A DNA stretch of 64,000 bases from Mannheimia granulomatis. GTDB taxonomy: Bacteria > Pseudomonadota > Gammaproteobacteria > Enterobacterales > Pasteurellaceae. Of the stretch, positions 27,017 to 36,527 are shown piece after piece; position 1 is the first letter of the stretch; each line of letters begins with the position of its first letter. The stretch is taken from contig NZ_CP016614.1 of assembly GCF_013377255.1 (NCBI RefSeq), positions 556,001-620,000 on the forward strand, given 5' to 3'. A program made the translations under genes and the position numbers. The notes under the pieces were generated by a model. The model made no database searches and was not told where the DNA came from. It worked only from the letters and a program-made list of their open reading frames with translations.

Positions 27017-28234
27017 ATGAAAAGAGTCGTTATTACTGGTTTAGGTGTTATTTCAAGTATTGGTAACAACAAAGAAGAAGTATTGGAGTCGCTTAAAGCA
27101 GGTAAGTCCGGTATTGAATTTGTGCCGGAATTTGCTGAAGTTGGTATGCGTAGCCAAGTAGCCGGTACAATCAAATTGAATCCCGCAGAATTGATTGACC
27201 GTAAAGTTTACCGTTTTATGGGAGATGCGGCCGCTTATGCGTATCTTTCAATGAAAGAAGCGATTGAAGATTCGGGTTTAACCGAAGAACAAATTTCTAA
27301 CGATCGTACCGGTTTAGTTATTGGTGCCGGTACAGGTTCTGCACATAGCCAATTAGTGGCATGTGATGCAGTACGTGGTCCTCGTGGTGTAAAAGGTATT
27401 GGTCCTTATGCGGTAACGAAAACGATGGCATCTAGTGTTTCAGCCTGTTTAGCAACGCCATATAAGATTCGTGGTGTGAACTATTCGATTAGCTCGGCCT
27501 GTGCGACCTCTGCTCACTGTATCGGTCATGCAATGGAGTTAATTCAATTAGGTAAACAAGATATTGTTTTTGCCGGTGGGGCAGAAGAGCTTTCTTGGGA
27601 ATGTGCAACAGAGTTTGATGCAATGGGTGCGGTGTCGAGCAAATATAATGATACTCCAACCAAAGCAAGCCGTGCTTATGATGCAAACCGTGACGGTTTC
27701 GTAATTGCAGGTGGCGGTGCAGTTGTGGTTGTGGAAGAATTAGAACACGCCCTTGCTCGTGGTGCGAAAATTTATGCAGAAATCGTAGGCTACGGCGCAA
27801 CTTCTGACGGCTACGACATGGTGGCGCCAAGCGGTGAAGGTGCGGAGCGTTGTATGAAACAAGCGATGGCAACCGTAAACGGTGAAATTGAATACATCAA
27901 CGTACACGGTACTTCTACACCGGTGGGTGATGTAAAAGAGTTAGGTGCAATTCGCAATGTATTTGGTGATAAAACCCCTGCAATCTCTTCAACCAAATCA
28001 ATGACCGGCCACTCATTAGGTGCAGCAGGTGCGCACGAAGCAATCTACTCATTATTAATGTTAGATAATAACTTTATCGCACCAAGCATTAACATTGAAA
28101 CTTTAGATGAACAGGCTGAAGGAATGAATATCGTAACAGAACGCCAAGACAAAGCATTAACGACTGTGATGTCAAACAGCTTCGGCTTCGGTGGTACGAA
28201 TGCTTGCTTAGTGTTCCAACGTTATACAAAATAA
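27017..28234 (+). CDS. fabB: 3-oxoacyl-ACP synthase I
   Basis: Beta-ketoacyl-ACP synthase I, 405 aa, a cytoplasmic thiolase-fold condensing enzyme that elongates fatty acids and is needed for the unsaturated branch. The nucleophile is Cys162 in SSACATSAHC; the catalytic histidines lie in VHGTSTPVGD and in TKSMTGHSLGAAGAHE. The C-terminal FGFGGTNACLVF is the family signature. Transcribed alone, with a strong terminator shared with glyA. It is richer in preferred codons than its neighbours, as expected of a highly expressed gene. Confidence 0.97.
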   Translation: MKRVVITGLGVISSIGNNKEEVLESLKAGKSGIEFVPEFAEVGMRSQVAGTIKLNPAELIDRKVYRFMGDAAAYAYLSMKEAIEDSGLTEEQISNDRTGLVIGAGTGSAHSQLVACDAVRGPRGVKGIGPYAVTKTMASSVSACLATPYKIRGVNYSISSACATSAHCIGHAMELIQLGKQDIVFAGGAEELSWECATEFDAMGAVSSKYNDTPTKASRAYDANRDGFVIAGGGAVVVVEELEHALARGAKIYAEIVGYGATSDGYDMVAPSGEGAERCMKQAMATVNGEIEYINVHGTSTPVGDVKELGAIRNVFGDKTPAISSTKSMTGHSLGAAGAHEAIYSLLMLDNNFIAPSINIETLDEQAEGMNIVTERQDKALTTVMSNSFGFGGTNACLVFQRYTK

Positions 28235-28260
28235 ACATTTTTGTGTTAGTGCTAACATAA

Positions 28261-28292
28261 AGAAAGGCGAACATTTGTTCGCCTTTCTTGTT
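28261..28292. terminator. Bidirectional terminator between fabB and glyA
   Basis: Perfect 12-base arms AGAAAGGCGAAC and GTTCGCCTTTCT around ATTT, followed by T residues; convergent genes end on both sides. Confidence 0.85.
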
Positions 28293-28316
28293 TATAGGAA
28301 TTCTCTTAAAGAAATA

Positions 28317-29579
28317 TTATGCGTAAACCGGTAAGCGTTTGCAGATGTCTAGCACTTTAGCTTTGGTTTCTGCGATCACTTGTTCGTGATTATCTTTACC
28401 TAAGCTGTCTAATACATCACACATCCAGCCGGCTAATGCCGCTACATCCGCTTCTTTAAAGCCACGTCGGGTAACAGATGGAGTACCTACTCGGATACCT
28501 GATGTTACAAACGGTTTTTGTGGGTCGTTTGGTACCGAGTTTTTATTTACGGTGATGTTTGCCGCACCTAAAGCGGCGTCTGCTGCTTTACCTGTTAAGC
28601 CTTGTTTTACAAAGCTCACTAGGAATAAGTGATTTTCTGTACCGTTTGAAACCACATCGAAACCACGTTGTTTAAATACTTCAACCATCGCTTTCGCGTT
28701 TTTCACCACTTGTTGTTGGTAAGCTTTAAATTCAGGCTCTAAAGCTTCTTTAAAACACACGGCTTTCGCTGCGATCACGTGCATTAACGGACCGCCTTGA
28801 CCGGCAGGGAAGACAGCAGATTGCAGTTTTTTATACATTTCTTCATCACCTGAAGACGATAAAATTAAACCACCACGAGGGCCGGCTAAAGTTTTATGTG
28901 TTGTTGTCGTAACAACGTGTGCATGTGGAAGCGGGTTAGGGTAAACGCCGGCGGCAATTAAACCTGCAACGTGTGCCATATCCACAAACAAATATGCTCC
29001 CACTTCGTCAGCAATTTCACGCATTTTCGCCCAATCAACAATTTGTGAATAAGCAGAGAAACCACCGACAATCATTTTAGGTTTTACTTCTAATGCTTGT
29101 TTACGTAATGCATCATAGTCAATTAAGCCTTCAGCAGTAATGCCATATTGTTCAGCTTTATAGATTTTGCCTGAAAAGCTTACTGATGCACCGTGAGTTA
29201 AGTGGCCACCATGAGCTAAGCTCATCCCTAAAATAGTATCACCCGGATTTAATAAAGCCATATAAACCGCAGCGTTTGCTTGCGAGCCTGAATGTGGTTG
29301 TACGTTTGCATAATCTGCGCCGAATAGCTCTTTTGCGCGATCGATAGCTAATTGCTCAATAATATCGACATATTCACAGCCACCATAGTAGCGTTTACCC
29401 GGGTAGCCTTCTGCATATTTATTGGTTAATTGTGAACCTTGTGCTTGCATTACACGTGGGCTTGCGTAGTTTTCTGAAGCAATTAGTTCAATATGCTCTT
29501 CTTGACGGCGATCTTCATCTTGAATTGCTTGCCATAAAACAGCATCGTAATCTGCGATATGCATATCTCGTTTTAACAT
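28317..29579 (-). CDS. glyA: Serine hydroxymethyltransferase
   Basis: PLP enzyme (420 aa) interconverting serine and glycine and charging tetrahydrofolate with one-carbon units. The Schiff-base lysine lies in VTTTTHKTLAGPRGG. Other conserved blocks are LIASENYASPRVM near the N-terminus, HSGSQANAAVYMALL and VGTPSVTRRGFKE. GAGGAGT just upstream of the ATG is a strong ribosome site. A perfect PurR box sits between promoter and gene, linking expression to purine supply as in E. coli. Monocistronic, ending at the terminator shared with fabB. Confidence 0.97.
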   Translation of the reverse strand: MLKRDMHIADYDAVLWQAIQDEDRRQEEHIELIASENYASPRVMQAQGSQLTNKYAEGYPGKRYYGGCEYVDIIEQLAIDRAKELFGADYANVQPHSGSQANAAVYMALLNPGDTILGMSLAHGGHLTHGASVSFSGKIYKAEQYGITAEGLIDYDALRKQALEVKPKMIVGGFSAYSQIVDWAKMREIADEVGAYLFVDMAHVAGLIAAGVYPNPLPHAHVVTTTTHKTLAGPRGGLILSSSGDEEMYKKLQSAVFPAGQGGPLMHVIAAKAVCFKEALEPEFKAYQQQVVKNAKAMVEVFKQRGFDVVSNGTENHLFLVSFVKQGLTGKAADAALGAANITVNKNSVPNDPQKPFVTSGIRVGTPSVTRRGFKEADVAALAGWMCDVLDSLGKDNHEQVIAETKAKVLDICKRLPVYA

Positions 29580-29599
29580 TGCGGACTCCTCTAAAATTT

Positions 29600-29615
29600 A
29601 AGTAAACGTTTGCGT
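29600..29615 (-). promoter_or_regulatory. PurR operator of glyA
   Basis: On the minus strand the 16 bases read ACGCAAACGTTTACTT, matching every fixed position of the PurR consensus ANGCAANCGNTTNCNT. It lies 20-35 bases upstream of the glyA start. E. coli glyA is a known PurR target. Confidence 0.75.
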
Positions 29616-29697
29616 GGGTTATTTATAGCCCATTTTACGCATTTTTGAGTCTGATAGATAGTACTATTTATATAAAACTTTTTTAAAATCATAAAAA

Positions 29698-29745
29698 CAA
29701 AGCGGTCATATTGAGTAAAATTTTTACCGAATATGACCGCTTGCT
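29698..29745 (-). terminator. Terminator after nadK from an inverted uptake-sequence pair
   Basis: AAGCGGTCATATT (29700-29712) and AATATGACCGCTT (29730-29742) form a perfect 13-base stem directly after the nadK stop; on the minus strand a T-rich segment follows. Confidence 0.7.
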
Positions 29746-29747
29746 TG

Positions 29748-30632
29748 TTAGAATAATTTACTTGCCCAGCCTAATTTTGAGCCTAGCACTGTAAAGTAGT
29801 TGTAATCTTTTAAATGTAGAAGCTGTAGTTTATCAATGCTTTTTCTGACTAATACTCTATCTTCAGGGGTAAAGTTCATTTTCTCTTGTCCATCACAAAT
29901 CACCTCTAAGTCAGGGGTGTTATATTTGGCAAAGCGTAAGGAAATTTGACTATCACCATCAACCACTAACGGTCGGGAAGATAGGGTATGTGGATGCATT
30001 GGCACTAATGCCATGGCATTCATATTTGGCGTCAGAATCGGGCCTCCGGCCGAAAGTGAATAAGCTGTTGAGCCTGTAGGCGTTGATATAATTAAGCCAT
30101 CTGCACGTTGCGAAAAGGCAAATTTACCGTCAATATAAACTTCAAATTCAATAATACGGGCAACTTGGGTTGGGTGTACGACAATTTCGTTTAGTGCATT
30201 GTTGGAAGCAATAATTTTACCGTTACGCTCAATATAGGCCTCCAATAAAAAACGCTCTTCAATGATAAATTCATTTTTTACTAAGCAGCTATAGAGCTGC
30301 TCAAATGCGGTTTGAGGGGCAATATCCGTTAAAAAGCCCAGATTACCACGGTTAATACCAATAAGCGGAACCCGATATTTTGCCAAGGCACGGGCGACTC
30401 CTAACATATTGCCGTCTCCACCGATAACAATCACCAACTCTGCACGTTGACCGATCTCATCTAAGTTGTAGCTTTCCTCAAGCCTTAACTGTGAGGCAAC
30501 TGCTGATTCAACTAAAATGGTGTAATTGCGATCTTTTAACCAGTTATAAATCGCAATATGGGTTTCGAATGCACTGTCGTGGCGAGGTGTGCCTACAATT
30601 GCAATTTTTTCAAATGGTTTTTGCTGATTCAT
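29748..30632 (-). CDS. nadK: NAD kinase
   Basis: Phosphorylates NAD to NADP using ATP. At 294 aa it has the usual length. Signature motifs: VIGGDGNMLGVARAL (GGDG, substrate binding), NRGNLGFLTDI, ALNEIVVHP (NE motif) and DGLIISTPTGSTAYSLSAGG. The ATG is preceded by TTAGGTTAAC. It lies 21 bases downstream of the RNA methyltransferase gene on the same strand, so the two may be cotranscribed. Ends at an uptake-sequence terminator. Confidence 0.96.
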   Translation of the reverse strand: MNQQKPFEKIAIVGTPRHDSAFETHIAIYNWLKDRNYTILVESAVASQLRLEESYNLDEIGQRAELVIVIGGDGNMLGVARALAKYRVPLIGINRGNLGFLTDIAPQTAFEQLYSCLVKNEFIIEERFLLEAYIERNGKIIASNNALNEIVVHPTQVARIIEFEVYIDGKFAFSQRADGLIISTPTGSTAYSLSAGGPILTPNMNAMALVPMHPHTLSSRPLVVDGDSQISLRFAKYNTPDLEVICDGQEKMNFTPEDRVLVRKSIDKLQLLHLKDYNYFTVLGSKLGWASKLF

Positions 30633-30653
30633 CTTGTTAACCTAAATTAGGAG

Positions 30654-31715
30654 TTAAAGTATGTGAGTCTGATACCATTGGTTTATTAAAATTCCGGCAT
30701 TCACAGCCACATTTAATCCACTATTAAGTGGGTTTTCAAAGGAAAGTTGTACGGTGGTATCTTCTGCATAAACAATATCACTGCTTGGAACTTCACTTAA
30801 CACAAATACGACTTTTTCTGCAAGTTTAGTTTTAACGAGTGATTGTGCTTGTTTATGACGAGTTAAGTGTACAATTTGGTAACCTGCTTGACGCAATTGG
30901 ACTAAAGCAATCTGTTTATTTTTAGTTTCCAGCGTACGAACAAACTCCAAACCGCCTTCTGCAACACGCGCAGCAGCACTGGAATTTAAGGTATCGGCAT
31001 TTTCAGTAATTATTCCTTTGACGCCATAGAAGGCACAGGTTCGTACAATACCGCCTACATTCTGAGCATTATTGACACCATCTAATAGGATTAAACAATC
31101 CTGTTGCTTTGGTACTTGCAGATAACCTTCTAACACGAATGGTAAGTTTTTTTTCACCAATAAACAGACATCACCGTGATGTTCGGTACCGGTTACTCGT
31201 TCCATTTCTTCTCGGTCAACCACATGATAAGCTTTTTTATTTTCTGCTAAATAGCTCATCATATCGCCCAATTTTTTCGCTCCCTCTACATTTGCCCATA
31301 AACGGACAATCGCTTCAGGGCGTTGTTGGAAAAGCGTGAGGCAGGCATTTTCGCCGTAAATTTTCATCTCCTCGGCACGATTTTTTTTGATTTTTTCCGG
31401 TGCTCTTGGCGAAAGTGGACCTGTCTTTTTCCCTTTTGTTGTCGCGTTTCCACCTTTTACCCAAATTTGAACATGACCTTCACCGTTAGCTTTTCTGCCC
31501 TCAGTTGGATAAATTCGTTCTTGAGGCGTATTTTCTTGCCCGCGGTTAACGCGAGGTTTGCGGTTGTCTTTATGTTCATATTTGGCATGTTCACCTTTCC
31601 GGTTAAAAGCACCGGCTCTTCCTTTTTCTGAAGAAGGTGATGATTCATTAAAACGACGCTCATCTCTTGTTTTGAAGCGAGCTTTATCTTGATTTTCTTT
31701 AAATTTGAATTGCAT
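30654..31715 (-). CDS. yfiF: TrmH/SpoU-family RNA methyltransferase (YfiF-like)
   Basis: A 353-aa protein. The first ~100 residues are basic and polar, likely an RNA-binding extension. A substrate-binding-like segment follows (KIYGENACLTLFQQRPEAIV) and then a SPOUT methyltransferase domain with motif 1 LLDGVNNAQNVGGIVRTCAF and the C-terminal knot SFENPLNSGLNVAVNAGILI. The long basic N-terminus and overall length match YfiF of gamma-proteobacteria rather than RlmB (~245 aa). The modified nucleotide is not established. Divergent from suhB. Confidence 0.85.
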   Translation of the reverse strand: MQFKFKENQDKARFKTRDERRFNESSPSSEKGRAGAFNRKGEHAKYEHKDNRKPRVNRGQENTPQERIYPTEGRKANGEGHVQIWVKGGNATTKGKKTGPLSPRAPEKIKKNRAEEMKIYGENACLTLFQQRPEAIVRLWANVEGAKKLGDMMSYLAENKKAYHVVDREEMERVTGTEHHGDVCLLVKKNLPFVLEGYLQVPKQQDCLILLDGVNNAQNVGGIVRTCAFYGVKGIITENADTLNSSAAARVAEGGLEFVRTLETKNKQIALVQLRQAGYQIVHLTRHKQAQSLVKTKLAEKVVFVLSEVPSSDIVYAEDTTVQLSFENPLNSGLNVAVNAGILINQWYQTHIL

Positions 31716-31892
31716 TTTTAATACCTAATAGGGGCTAAGATAGGGGCTATTATAACGAATCGTAACTGCAAGCGGTTAGAAAAAGCGACTTTTTTGCAAA
31801 ATTTTTCACAGATTAGACCGCTTGTTATTTCTTTATCCGACTACTTTCTTTATAATCGCTACTCCTTATGTTCTTTAAAATCTGGTGGAAAT

Positions 31893-32705
31893 ATGAACCC
31901 AATGTTAAACATTGCTATTCGTGCTGCACGAAAAGCAGGCAATATTATTGCCAAAGGCTATGAACAATCGCCTCAAGATACTCAGGTATCACAAAAAAAT
32001 ACAAATGATTACGTTACTGAAATTGATAAAGCGGCAGAAGCGGCTATTATTGATGTGATTCGTAAATCGTATCCCGATCATTCAATTGTTACAGAAGAGT
32101 CAGGTATTTTAAACGGAAGCAATGAAAATGTTCAGTGGGTGATTGATCCATTAGATGGTACAACTAACTTCGTAAAACGCTTACCTCATTTTGCGGTTTC
32201 TATTGCTATTCGTGAAAATGGGCGTACCACTGTAGGTGTTATTTACGATCCTATCCGTAATGAGCTTTTCACAGCAGTACGTGGCGAAGGTGCAAAATTA
32301 AACGAGTTTCGTGTACGTATTGATGCTGAACGTCGTGACCTAAAAGGCGCGGTACTTGCAACAGGTTTTCCTTTCAAAGTAGTTAGACATCGTCCTGCAC
32401 ACTTAAATATGCTTGAAAGTTTGATGAGTAATGGTGTGGCAGATTTCCGCCGTACGGGCTCAGCGGCTTTAGATTTAGCTTATGTTGCTGCAGGTCGTGT
32501 TGATGGTTTCTTTGAGATCGGCTTAAAACCTTGGGATTGTGCAGCCGGTGAACTGATTGCTCGTGAAGCAGGGGCGATTGTGACTAACTTTGTTGGCGGT
32601 ACAGATTACTTGAAATCAGGTAATTTAGTTGTAGGTAACGGACGTGTGGTTAAAGAAATTTTAAATAGCATTCAACCGACTTTAACTGAAGAGTTAAAGG
32701 CATAA
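31893..32705 (+). CDS. suhB: Inositol-1-monophosphatase
   Basis: Mg2+-dependent phosphatase family (270 aa); in E. coli SuhB also takes part in rRNA transcription antitermination. Metal-binding motifs: EESG (SIVTEESG), WVIDPLDGTTNFVKRLPHFA and LKPWDCAAGELIAREAGA. The ATG at 31893 (GGTGGA upstream) is chosen; a reading from 31794 would add 33 residues across an uptake sequence and promoter-like region (TATAAT near 31851). Divergent from the yfiF-like gene. Confidence 0.94.
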   Translation: MNPMLNIAIRAARKAGNIIAKGYEQSPQDTQVSQKNTNDYVTEIDKAAEAAIIDVIRKSYPDHSIVTEESGILNGSNENVQWVIDPLDGTTNFVKRLPHFAVSIAIRENGRTTVGVIYDPIRNELFTAVRGEGAKLNEFRVRIDAERRDLKGAVLATGFPFKVVRHRPAHLNMLESLMSNGVADFRRTGSAALDLAYVAAGRVDGFFEIGLKPWDCAAGELIAREAGAIVTNFVGGTDYLKSGNLVVGNGRVVKEILNSIQPTLTEELKA

Positions 32706-32845
32706 AGGAATTAGAGCGGCTTTCTGTTAATATCAAAAACAAGCGGTTCATTTTCGTCAAAAATTTGCGATATCCTGTTCTCTATTTTGTGGGAAGCTTG
32801 CCTCAAATATGAGGGAAGAAATTAGTAGGAGTGAAGATAAACATT

Positions 32846-34699
32846 ATGGAAAAGAAGTATTCTTTGTTAAACAGCATCAACTCTCCGGAAGATTTGCGTT
32901 TACTTGCTAAAGATCAACTTCAAACTGTGGCCGATGAGCTGCGAGCCTATTTATTGGAGTCTGTCAGCCAAAGTAGCGGACATTTGGCTTCGGGGCTAGG
33001 CGTTGTTGAGCTTACCGTTGCATTGCATTATGTTTATCAAACACCGTTTGACCAACTAATTTGGGATGTCGGCCATCAAGCTTACCCGCATAAAATTTTA
33101 ACCGGTCGCCGTGATCAAATGCACACTATTCGTCAAAAAGACGGTATTCATCCTTTCCCATGGCGTGAGGAAAGCCCTTATGATGTTTTAAGTGTGGGGC
33201 ATTCTTCCACTTCAATTAGTGCAGGGGTAGGGATTGCGATTGCTGCCGAAAAAGAAAACGCCGGTCGTAAAACTGTTTGTGTGATTGGTGATGGCGCTAT
33301 TACCGCCGGGATGGCTTTTGAAGCGTTAAATCACGCGGGTGCATTGCATACTGATATGTTGGTGATTTTAAATGACAATGAAATGTCTATTTCGGAGAAT
33401 GTAGGTGCATTAAATAATCATCTTGCACGTATTTTTTCGGGCTCACTTTATACATCGGTACGTGATGGTAGCAAAAAAATTCTTGATAAAGTACCAACTA
33501 TCAAAAACTTTATGAAAAAAAGCGAAGAGCATATGAAAGGAGTAATTTTCTCTCCTGAAAGTACGCTTTTTGAGGAGTTGGGCTTTAATTATATCGGTCC
33601 GATTGATGGACATAATATTGATGAGTTGGTGAAAACGCTTGGTAATATGCGAGAGTTGAACGGACCTCAGTTTTTACACGTTCGTACCAAAAAAGGTAAA
33701 GGCTATACACCGGCGGAAAATGATCCGATTGGTTATCACGGTGTGCCGAAATTTGATTTAGCGGTAAGTGAGCTGCCTAAATCGAAAACATTACCTACTT
33801 ATTCCAATATTTTTGGTGATTGGTTGTGTGAAATGGCTGAAAGTGATCCGAAAATTATCGGTATTACCCCTGCAATGCGTGAAGGCTCTGGGATGGTGGA
33901 ATTTTCAAGACGCTTCCCTGAGCAATATTTTGATGTCGCGATTGCCGAACAACATGCTGTAACTTTTGGTGCAGGGCTTGCTATCGCAGGTTACAAACCG
34001 GTAGTGGCAATTTATTCGAGCTTCTTGCAGCGTGCTTATGATCAGCTAATTCATGATGTAGCGATTCAAAATCTGCCTGTCATTTTTGCTATCGACCGTG
34101 CCGGCATTGTTGGGGCAGACGGTCAAACTCACCAGGGGGCTTTTGATTTAAGTTTCATGCGTTGTATTCCGAATATGACCATTATGGCACCTAGTGATGA
34201 AAATGAAATGCGTCAGATGCTTTATACCGCTTATACGATGAATACACCAACTGCAATCCGTTATCCACGAGGGAATGCAAAAGGAGTAGAGCTACAGCCG
34301 ATGCAAGCATTGGAAATTGGTAAAGGTAACGTGATCCGAGAGGGGAAAAAAGTCGCTATTATTAATTTCGGTGCCTTGTTAGATGAAGCAAAAGTTGTTG
34401 CGGAGAAATACGATTACACGTTAGTTGATATGCGTTTTGTAAAACCACTTGATGAAATATTGCTCCAAAAAATGGTAGATTCTCACGAGCTTTTAGTCAC
34501 GCTGGAAGAGAATGCAATTCAAGGCGGTGCAGGGAGTTTTGTAAATGAATATTTGCAAAATATTGGCAAAATCAAACCGCTTGTTATGCTCGGTATTCCT
34601 GACTTTTTCGTGCCTCAAGCTACCCAAGCTGAGGCTTATGCAGAGCTTGGCTTAGATGCTAAAGGTATCGAAGCAAAAATTCAAAAATTAGGTTTCTAG
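32846..34699 (+). CDS. dxs: 1-deoxy-D-xylulose-5-phosphate synthase
   Basis: First enzyme of the MEP isoprenoid pathway: a ThDP-dependent condensation of pyruvate and glyceraldehyde-3-phosphate. The ThDP motif starts GDGAITAGMAFEALNHAG and ends LNDNEMSIS. Other features are VGHSSTSISAG, DVAIAEQHAVTFGAGLA and the transketolase C-terminal domain (VTLEENAIQGGAGSFVNEYL). A GTG at 32831 is also in frame, but AGGAG at 32827-32831 overlaps it and so serves the ATG at 32846, which also fits homologue N-termini (SLLNSINSPEDLRLL). 617 aa. The 3' end contains an uptake sequence. A terminator follows. Confidence 0.96.
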   Translation: MEKKYSLLNSINSPEDLRLLAKDQLQTVADELRAYLLESVSQSSGHLASGLGVVELTVALHYVYQTPFDQLIWDVGHQAYPHKILTGRRDQMHTIRQKDGIHPFPWREESPYDVLSVGHSSTSISAGVGIAIAAEKENAGRKTVCVIGDGAITAGMAFEALNHAGALHTDMLVILNDNEMSISENVGALNNHLARIFSGSLYTSVRDGSKKILDKVPTIKNFMKKSEEHMKGVIFSPESTLFEELGFNYIGPIDGHNIDELVKTLGNMRELNGPQFLHVRTKKGKGYTPAENDPIGYHGVPKFDLAVSELPKSKTLPTYSNIFGDWLCEMAESDPKIIGITPAMREGSGMVEFSRRFPEQYFDVAIAEQHAVTFGAGLAIAGYKPVVAIYSSFLQRAYDQLIHDVAIQNLPVIFAIDRAGIVGADGQTHQGAFDLSFMRCIPNMTIMAPSDENEMRQMLYTAYTMNTPTAIRYPRGNAKGVELQPMQALEIGKGNVIREGKKVAIINFGALLDEAKVVAEKYDYTLVDMRFVKPLDEILLQKMVDSHELLVTLEENAIQGGAGSFVNEYLQNIGKIKPLVMLGIPDFFVPQATQAEAYAELGLDAKGIEAKIQKLGF

Positions 34700-34709
34700 T
34701 CCTTTTCAT

Positions 34710-34735
34710 ATCCCCTTAAATTAAGGGGATTTTTG
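34710..34735 (+). terminator. Terminator of dxs
   Basis: ATCCCCTTAA and TTAAGGGGAT form a short GC-rich stem followed by TTTTTG. Confidence 0.8.
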
Positions 34736-34883
34736 ATGGGCTTCACACTTTTAGGAAAATATTCATACAAACCTAACAATTTATTTTACTTTACCGGCAC
34801 TCCTTCTTACAATAGCACGTCTTTTGGTCGTTTTGACTAAAAATCATCTTTTTCTCATTTATAATTTTATAGGATTTACTATT

Positions 34884-36470
34884 ATGTTATGGTTCTTTTT
34901 CTGTGTGGCAGTTCTTGTGCTCGGCTACTTTGTTTACGGAAAGATCATTGAAAAGATTTTCGTGATTAACCCAAAAAGAACAACGCCTGCCTATTCTATG
35001 AAAGACGGTGTTGACTATATGCCAATGTCTAAGACAAAAATTTGGCTTATTCAGTTATTAAATATTGCCGGTACAGGCCCGATTTTCGGCCCTATCCTTG
35101 GTGCGTTATACGGACCCGTAGCGATGTTATGGATTGTTATCGGCTGTATTTTTGCCGGTGCTGTGCATGACTATTTTTGCGGTATGTTAAGTATCCGTAA
35201 CGGTGGTGCAACAATGCCAAACCTTGCCGGTAAATTTTTAGGTCGCCCGGTCAAAGTGTTTATTAACGTGATGGCGCTAATTCTACTTTTATTAGTTGGT
35301 GTGGTATTCGTAGCAAGCCCTGCTCAATTATTAGCGACTATTACAATGGACGTTGCAGGGGCAACTCAAGGTACAATGGAGTTAGGTGATGTTGAAACTA
35401 TCAAACAAGCTGTCGCAGCAGGTGGCGTAACTGTTTGGGGTATGGATAAAGCGACTGTTATCTCCGTTTGGACATTGATTATTTTTGCTTACTATATTTT
35501 AGCGACGCTATTACCTGTTGATAAAATCATCGGTCGTATTTACCCATTCTTCGGCGCATTATTGCTATTTATGTCTGTAGGTATGGTGTACGGCTTAGTT
35601 TCTGCACACTTAAGTGTCGCTGATCCGATTGACTTTTTCCGTACTGTAAATGCAGACGGTCAAGGTTTAACCTGGGAAAAATTTACCCAAAACTTCCAAG
35701 TGAAAGGTGATGTTCCAATTTGGCCATTACTATTCCTAACGATTTCTTGTGGCGCATTATCAGGCTTCCATGCAACGCAAACTCCGTTAATGGCTCGTTG
35801 TGCACAAAATGAAAGCGAAGGTCGTTTTATTTTCTACGGTGCAATGATTACCGAAGGTGTAATTGCATTAGTATGGTGTATGGTTGGTCTTGCATTCTAT
35901 GAAAGCCCACAAGCGTTACAAGATGCAATTAGTGCGGGTTCGCCATCTAAAGTGGTTTATGACAGCTCATTACACTTCTTAGGCTTTATTGGCGGTATTT
36001 TTGCGGTCTTGGGTGTAGTTGTATTACCAATTACTTCAGGCGATACAGCATTCCGTGCGGCACGTTTACAATTAGCAGAAATTTTTGGTTTAGAGCAACG
36101 TACTTTAGTAAAACGTTTATATATTGCTATTCCTCTGTTTGTGCTTGGTTTCATTGTCTCGAAATTGGATTTCAGCGTATTATGGCGTTATTTCACTTGG
36201 GCAAACCAAATGACTGCAATGGTCATGTTATGGACTGCCGCGGCTTATTTATATCGCTATAAAAAATTCCACTGGGTATGTTCGATCCCTGCGTGGTTCA
36301 TTACAACCGTATGTGCAACTTACTTAGCGTATAACAAAATCGGCTTTGGTTTAGATTACCAATTATCTGTATATATTGGTTTAGCGATTACGTTAGTATG
36401 TATTATCTGCTTCTTCACCCTTCTAAAACCATTTGAAGGACGTGATGAGCAAGCCTATGTAACAAACTAA
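34884..36470 (+). CDS. cstA: CstA-family carbon starvation protein (peptide/pyruvate transporter family)
   Basis: A 528-aa inner-membrane protein with many hydrophobic segments, belonging to the CstA/YjiY family, whose members import peptides or pyruvate. Family blocks: NIAGTGPIFGPILGALYGP, FAGAVHDYFCGMLSIRNGGA, SGFHATQTPLMARCAQNE, and LPITSGDTAFRAARLQLAEI. The ATG at 34884 with AGGATTT upstream is chosen over 34824, which would add 20 residues in a region resembling leader sequence. It is shorter than E. coli CstA (~700 aa), like the compact members found in Pasteurellaceae. Substrate not predictable from sequence. Confidence 0.87.
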   Translation: MLWFFFCVAVLVLGYFVYGKIIEKIFVINPKRTTPAYSMKDGVDYMPMSKTKIWLIQLLNIAGTGPIFGPILGALYGPVAMLWIVIGCIFAGAVHDYFCGMLSIRNGGATMPNLAGKFLGRPVKVFINVMALILLLLVGVVFVASPAQLLATITMDVAGATQGTMELGDVETIKQAVAAGGVTVWGMDKATVISVWTLIIFAYYILATLLPVDKIIGRIYPFFGALLLFMSVGMVYGLVSAHLSVADPIDFFRTVNADGQGLTWEKFTQNFQVKGDVPIWPLLFLTISCGALSGFHATQTPLMARCAQNESEGRFIFYGAMITEGVIALVWCMVGLAFYESPQALQDAISAGSPSKVVYDSSLHFLGFIGGIFAVLGVVVLPITSGDTAFRAARLQLAEIFGLEQRTLVKRLYIAIPLFVLGFIVSKLDFSVLWRYFTWANQMTAMVMLWTAAAYLYRYKKFHWVCSIPAWFITTVCATYLAYNKIGFGLDYQLSVYIGLAITLVCIICFFTLLKPFEGRDEQAYVTN

Positions 36471-36487
36471 GCTTGATTAGATAATTA

Positions 36488-36519
36488 AAAATAGGGACAA
36501 TGAAGTCCCTATTTTTTTG
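36488..36519 (+). terminator. Terminator of the cstA-like gene
   Basis: AAATAGGGAC and GTCCCTATTT form a 10-base stem followed by a T run, ending 9 bases before the next ATG. Confidence 0.8.
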
Positions 36520-36527
36520 GTTTTACT

